This document shows positions 60,901-64,000 of a DNA stretch of 64,000 bases, piece after piece (positions within the stretch are counted from its first letter, which is position 1; each line of letters begins with the position of its first letter). Both the position numbers and the translations under genes were made by a program. The stretch is from Rhea pennata (taxonomy: Eukaryota > Chordata > Aves > Rheiformes > Rheidae): contig NC_084674.1 of NCBI RefSeq assembly GCF_028389875.1, positions 6,295,501-6,359,500 of the forward strand, in the 5' to 3' direction. A model generated the notes under the pieces. The model was not told where the DNA came from and made no database searches. It saw only the letters and a list, made by a program, of their open reading frames with translations.

Positions 60901-63597
60901 CCTCCGAGCTGGTAGTAGCTTCTCTCTCCTCAGATTGGCCTTCCAGTCCCGTATTTGTTTGTACATTTACCTGTCTCTCACTGTACAGTATCTTTCCTGA
61001 CCCAAAATGTGACCTGTAACTCCTTTACAAATCTGAAAAGTTAAGAGAGTTTGTGTATAAAATGTGTTAGAACTTAAGATTTTTATAGAAATCATACTTT
61101 GATTTTTTTTTGAGTGCAATAGCGTCGTTTTAATTGTTAAATGGGATATTCATTTTCATCCAAATTAAACAAGATATTTTTAAACAAAAATAACTTTGTG
61201 CTTGTGAAGAACTATTGCAGCTGTTACTTATCTGTAAATTAACTTTCCTGTAGAAGATGTTCCTTTGGATGGGGATGACCCTGAACATATACAGTGGATT
61301 TATCAGAAGTCCTTAGAAAGAGCATCGCAATTTAATATTAAAGGTGTTACTTACAGACTCACCCAAGGTAAGGGTATGGCATTTCACTAAATTTGTGGCA
61401 TTGCAATTGGACTGAATTGGCATTCTTTGTACTTACTGTGACTAAGCTGGCAGCTCTGCTGGGAAAGAAGTAGTGGCCTTCTTCCTGGAGAGCTTAAAAG
61501 AGAAACAAGTATCTTTTTTTTTCCTCTGCCAGCACAAATACTTCATGATGAGTCAGACATTTAGACATTCTTGATGAATCAGACTGGGGAACTTATGTGG
61601 GACAAAACTGAATGTTCTTTTTGCCTTTTTAATTTTAACCTGGAGCCGCTTCACAATTTGCTTTACACTGTGACTGCTTTTGCTGGCTCAAAGAGTGGGA
61701 ACAAAAGAACATAACTGTCTTTTTTTTTAGGAACAGTTTATGCCAGTTTAGGCTAGTTAAGACTGCAGTGTCTCTTTTTTTTATGGCTGTGTGTGCTTCT
61801 GTTCATGTGCAAGTGAAGAATGCTGCCACGTATTTAATCAGCATTTTAAAATAACCACATAGAAAAGAAGTGAAGAATCTCATACGTAATCTCTGGAAAT
61901 GAGTTCTATGGCGTGTGGAGGGGTTGTGGTAACTTTATACTTATTTGCTAACTTGTAGTACTGAGAATAAATTTGAAATGTTGGACTTGAAATATCATGC
62001 TTGAACCTCAGTCTGCCTTTCTGTCAAAGAATGGCAAGCTGACTGCTTGTGCATCTTCCTCAGATTTCATCTATTGTATTGCATAGGATCTTTTGGTTTG
62101 CAGTAGTTTATACTAGCTTCTTCAATATTTTTTTTTTTGGCATAGACATGAGATTTCTGGTTATAAATACAATTATGTACATAGAAATGGCTGCACAGTT
62201 TTCAGTGTTTAAAGATGGTTTCATTATAAATTATACAGCAGAAAAAAGGCTGAAGACATTACAATTCTTATATTGGTACGCGTGTTTTTGAGTCTGAAGG
62301 AGTGCAGTAATACTAAGAAGCCACAAGAACTTAAGACTTTGGAGGAAGTCACTGTCTTTTTGGCGGGCCTGAGAAAAGAGTGACTCCTCCCTGTTGCCGA
62401 TGGTACTAACTTTAAACACAGGAACTTGCTTTACATCCACAGAGATACTGTGCTGTTTGTCTGGGAGGGTTCAGTAAGAGTTGGATGAAGGTGCCAATAC
62501 AGTTTGGCAAGTCTGTTGTTGCATAAGGAATACCAAAACCGAATATCTCTATGCATTTCTCCTGTTAACCAGGAATAAAACTGTTGTAAATTAACTTCTT
62601 ATGCTAAATAAGCAAACTTGTTTTTGGAATTGGTTCACTAATTCTTTGTGTGATATCTTTCTTTTCACCTCCGCATACTTTATCTATTCTTTAAAAGAGA
62701 ATAAAAAGCACTAAAGTCCTCGAGAAGCATGGCATTATATTTTGTAGTTAGCAAAGTTCTAGGAGAGTTTGAAGTAGCTTGAGTTGCGCCCTTCTGTAAT
62801 TATTCTGAATAAAAGTCATCTCACAGCATAGTTCCTGGAAAAGATAAAACTGTATGTTTTGTTTCTACAGGTGTTGTTAAACGAATTATTCCAGCAGTAG
62901 CTTCTACAAACGCAGTAATTGCAGGTATGCTAAAAGAACCAGAATATGATTTCTAACTCATTTCCCCTCTAGTGTATAGAGTTTAGATTTTTGTAAGGCA
63001 CCAGTTGGGACTTAAGAACCTGGGGAGGAAAACATTAATTTTTAAGTAGGTCTAATTTATTCTTACTCTTTCATTTCTGTTTTCTGTGGAGAAACTGCAT
63101 ATGATTGTGCATTGATTTTAAACTCATATATGCCTGTGGGAGTGAGCAACAGCATTTAAGAATGAAAAAATACTAACTAGAAAACACTATGTATATATAT
63201 GATTAACACAGTCTCAGATTTGTGCTGAATCTATTGTATTAATTTGTAGTACTACCAGCTACCTTCAGGTAGCTATTTATTTTTCTCTTTCCAAACTGCT
63301 GTATTTTTTTTCACTTTTTTGATACAACTTTGTGCACTAAGGTCTGTATGTTGAGATAGAAAAGCAACAGAATTGTATTGGTTTTTATTCTTCCAGCTGT
63401 CTGCGCCACTGAAGTTTTTAAAATAGCCACAAGGTACTTCATTTCTTATTAATAACTTACATGATTTCCAATACTATGTCTTGTATTAGCACTAACTTAC
63501 TTGGTTTTTTTACAGTGCATACATTCCTCTTAACAACTACTTGGTGTTCAATGATGTGGATGGATTATACACATACACATTTGAAGCTGAAAGAAAG
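52070..63597 (+). CDS. UBA3: UBA3, NEDD8-activating enzyme E1 catalytic subunit, 5' part: 14 coding exons (361 aa)
   Basis: Exons: 52070-52089, 52225-52266, 55018-55138, 56123-56203, 57802-57884, 58485-58565, 59200-59243, 59525-59589, 60376-60531, 60662-60764, 61254-61367, 62871-62924, 63397-63433, 63516-63597. Phase is continuous, giving 361 residues; human is 463. Family knowledge: UBA3 pairs with NAE1, adenylates NEDD8, forms a thioester with it and passes it to UBE2M or UBE2F, feeding cullin-RING ligases. Visible: adenylation motif [10 protein letters not shown] (residues 74-83), nucleotide-binding [14 protein letters not shown] (100-113), a CxxC pair in TACVECT (first half of a zinc site), and the catalytic cysteine in [10 protein letters not shown], which falls at residue 237, its known human position. 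The second CxxC, the rest of the Cys domain and the ubiquitin-fold domain lie beyond 64000. Confidence 0.96.
52225..52266 (+). CDS. UBA3: UBA3 second coding exon (42 bp)
   Basis: Encodes [14 protein letters not shown] and two bases. This basic exon is in frame and is skipped in a known mammalian isoform by my recollection. The acceptor is TCTCTCTCTTTTAG; the donor is GTTAGT. Confidence 0.9.
52396..52427 (+). repeat. CCCGG pentanucleotide repeat
   Basis: Six near-perfect CCCGG units just inside the second UBA3 intron, in the CpG island. Confidence 0.85.
52460..52482 (+). other. UBA3: G-quadruplex motif on the sense strand of UBA3
   Basis: Four runs of 5, 5, 5 and 4 G separated by loops of 2, 1 and 1 bases, about 195 bases after the second exon. 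This meets strict G4 criteria. Confidence 0.8.
55018..55138 (+). CDS. UBA3: UBA3 third coding exon
   Basis: 121 bp encoding [20 protein letters not shown] and [20 protein letters not shown]. The acceptor is TTCTGTGCAG; the donor is GTGAGA. An internal ATG at its start is the first Met of a shorter form in mammals. Confidence 0.95.
56123..56203 (+). CDS. UBA3: UBA3 fourth coding exon (ATP-binding glycine motif)
   Basis: 27 whole codons with [19 protein letters not shown], the Rossmann-type glycine motif of the adenylation domain. The acceptor is TATTTTCTGCAG; the donor is GTAATT. Confidence 0.96.
57802..57884 (+). CDS. UBA3: UBA3 fifth coding exon
   Basis: 83 bp encoding [20 protein letters not shown], with the acidic residues and Arg that contact ATP. 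The acceptor is CTTTCCACAG; the donor is GTAAGT. Confidence 0.95.
57920..57966 (+). repeat. (CT)n-C10-T10 polypyrimidine tract
   Basis: About 47 bases of pure pyrimidine in the fifth UBA3 intron. Mirror-like purine/pyrimidine tracts can form triplex DNA. Confidence 0.85.
58485..58565 (+). CDS. UBA3: UBA3 sixth coding exon
   Basis: 81 bp encoding [20 protein letters not shown] and IPNCAVV. The donor GTATCCTTT matches the U12-type consensus rather than the usual one (see findings). Confidence 0.93.
58566..59199 (+). other. UBA3: UBA3 sixth intron, probable U12-type
   Basis: 634 bp, GTATCCTTT at the 5' end, TTCCTTTAC at 59176-59184 and CAG at the 3' end, with no pyrimidine tract near the acceptor. 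All three are signatures of the minor spliceosome. Confidence 0.75.
59200..59243 (+). CDS. UBA3: UBA3 seventh coding exon (44 bp)
   Basis: Encodes [14 protein letters not shown] after completing an Ala codon; mammals have HFNKIQDFNDTFYR here. Acceptor TACATTCAG, donor GTAAGT. Confidence 0.92.
59525..59589 (+). CDS. UBA3: UBA3 eighth coding exon (65 bp)
   Basis: Encodes [20 protein letters not shown] and Leu. The acceptor is TTTTTTTCCTAG; the donor is GTAAAG. Confidence 0.95.
59800..60000 (-). mobile_element. Degenerate CR1-type LINE fragment
   Basis: Lies in the eighth UBA3 intron. It contains GGAGGTTCCACAACCTCTCT at 59880-59899 and, downstream, TTTTTCCTTATAGCC, which are hallmarks of the antisense strand of the 3' part of CR1 elements. 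The block before it (GTTCAGTGCCCTGTGAAGTC) also fits. It is diverged and truncated. CR1 is the dominant LINE of birds and reptiles. Confidence 0.8.
60376..60531 (+). CDS. UBA3: UBA3 ninth coding exon
   Basis: 52 whole codons, with [40 protein letters not shown] and ELYPPQ. The two Cys of ACVEC are expected zinc ligands. Acceptor TTCATTAG, donor GTAATT. Confidence 0.96.
60662..60764 (+). CDS. UBA3: UBA3 tenth coding exon (catalytic cysteine)
   Basis: 103 bp beginning [20 protein letters not shown]. The Cys in PMCTIAS is the NEDD8 thioester cysteine at residue 237. The preceding intron is only 130 bp. Acceptor CTTACCTCACCAG, donor GTAATT. Confidence 0.96.
61254..61367 (+). CDS. UBA3: UBA3 eleventh coding exon
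   Basis: 114 bp encoding [20 protein letters not shown] and GVTYRLTQ within the catalytic cysteine domain. Acceptor TTTCCTGTAG, donor GTAAGG. Confidence 0.95.
62871..62924 (+). CDS. UBA3: UBA3 twelfth coding exon (54 bp)
   Basis: Encodes [17 protein letters not shown], the conserved return into the adenylation domain. Acceptor TTTGTTTCTACAG, donor GTATGC. Confidence 0.95.
63397..63433 (+). CDS. UBA3: UBA3 thirteenth coding exon (37 bp)
   Basis: Encodes [11 protein letters not shown] after completing an Ala codon. The following intron is only 82 bp. Acceptor TTATTCTTCCAG, donor GTACTT. Confidence 0.93.
63516..63597 (+). CDS. UBA3: UBA3 fourteenth coding exon
   Basis: 82 bp encoding [20 protein letters not shown] and TFEAERK. 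Acceptor TTGGTTTTTTTACAG, donor GTTGGT. The next exon, expected to begin ENCPAC, is not in the window; 63598-64000 is intron. Confidence 0.94.
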
Positions 63598-64000
63598 GTT
63601 GGTACCATTAAAAGCTTGCAGGATTGTTTCCTTGGTTTTTTTGGTTGCATTTTCTGCATTTTCTATGAATTTCTGAAACCAAAATTGAACCTCTCTGGCC
63701 TCTGGCACTGTACCTAAATACTTTTTACATTTTGAAAGGAGAAACTACTATGTTGCCAGTCTGTTCCTTCTCCAGAATATTGTTGTCAGTATGTATGAGG
63801 GGGTATTTTTGTTTTAACTTGTGTGGTTTGGTGTTATGACAGAGGGGACCTGTCCATGTGTAGCAACAGGGTTAGTCATAGCTGGAAGAGGTTAACCTCC
63901 AGTTCAAGATGTCGTATTTAATGGAAGCTTTTGATGCCCTGTCCTTTTTTGCACTGTCCCCACGCAGTGCTAAAACATGTTCTTCTACCAATCAGTTTCC

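Larger units (their letters stand above)
59590..62870 (+). other. UBA3: UBA3 introns 8 to 11
   Basis: Introns 59590-60375, 60532-60661, 60765-61253 and 61368-62870. Apart from the CR1 fragment in the first, nothing is recognised. Confidence 0.75.

Noticed and set aside
1-64000. tRNA, rRNA, CRISPR, bacterial operon or viral content
   Set aside because: I saw no tRNA B-box in a plausible context, no spaced direct repeats and no viral or bacterial genes.

Overview
This is a vertebrate nuclear genome window, most likely avian. It holds four multi-exon protein genes with canonical GT-AG introns and CpG-island promoters. One clear but degenerate CR1-type LINE fragment (about 59800-60000) and the compact introns point to a bird; a non-avian reptile cannot be excluded from sequence alone. 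No phage, plasmid, CRISPR or bacterial content is visible. Exons were assigned by translating between consensus splice sites, checking that reading phase carries through every junction, and comparing with remembered family sequences. No database search was run.

Layout: (1) 1-23480, plus strand: 3' part of FRMD4B, twelve coding exons giving the last 743 residues, with stop at 21905-21907 and a roughly 1.55 kb 3' UTR. The first 6.4 kb is intron and contains an unexpected CpG island. (2) 23480-33540: about 10 kb intergenic with scattered CpG clusters and no recognisable gene. (3) 33574-38447, plus strand: complete LMOD3 (leiomodin-3), three coding exons, 562 residues. (4) About 38960-41000: gap between the tail-to-tail genes LMOD3 and ARL6IP5. 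(5) 42644-51424, minus strand: complete ARL6IP5 (PRA1-family ER protein), three coding exons, 188 residues. (6) 51425-52069: a 645 bp head-to-head CpG-island promoter shared by ARL6IP5 and UBA3. (7) 52070-64000, plus strand: first fourteen coding exons of UBA3, the catalytic subunit of the NEDD8-activating enzyme, 361 residues including the catalytic cysteine; the rest lies beyond the window.

The order and relative orientation FRMD4B-LMOD3-ARL6IP5-UBA3 match the block I recall from human 3p14.1, so this looks like conserved vertebrate synteny. The genes do not form one pathway: cytohesin/Arf scaffold, muscle actin nucleator, ER membrane adaptor, neddylation E1. The only evident functional coupling is the shared ARL6IP5/UBA3 promoter.

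I found no convincing undescribed system. The points most worth a second look are a probable U12-type (minor spliceosome) intron in UBA3, a GC-AG intron in ARL6IP5, an intragenic CpG island just upstream of an FRMD4B exon, another CpG island just past the FRMD4B poly(A) signal, and a GC-driven Ala/Gly-rich replacement in LMOD3 in front of a coding minisatellite.
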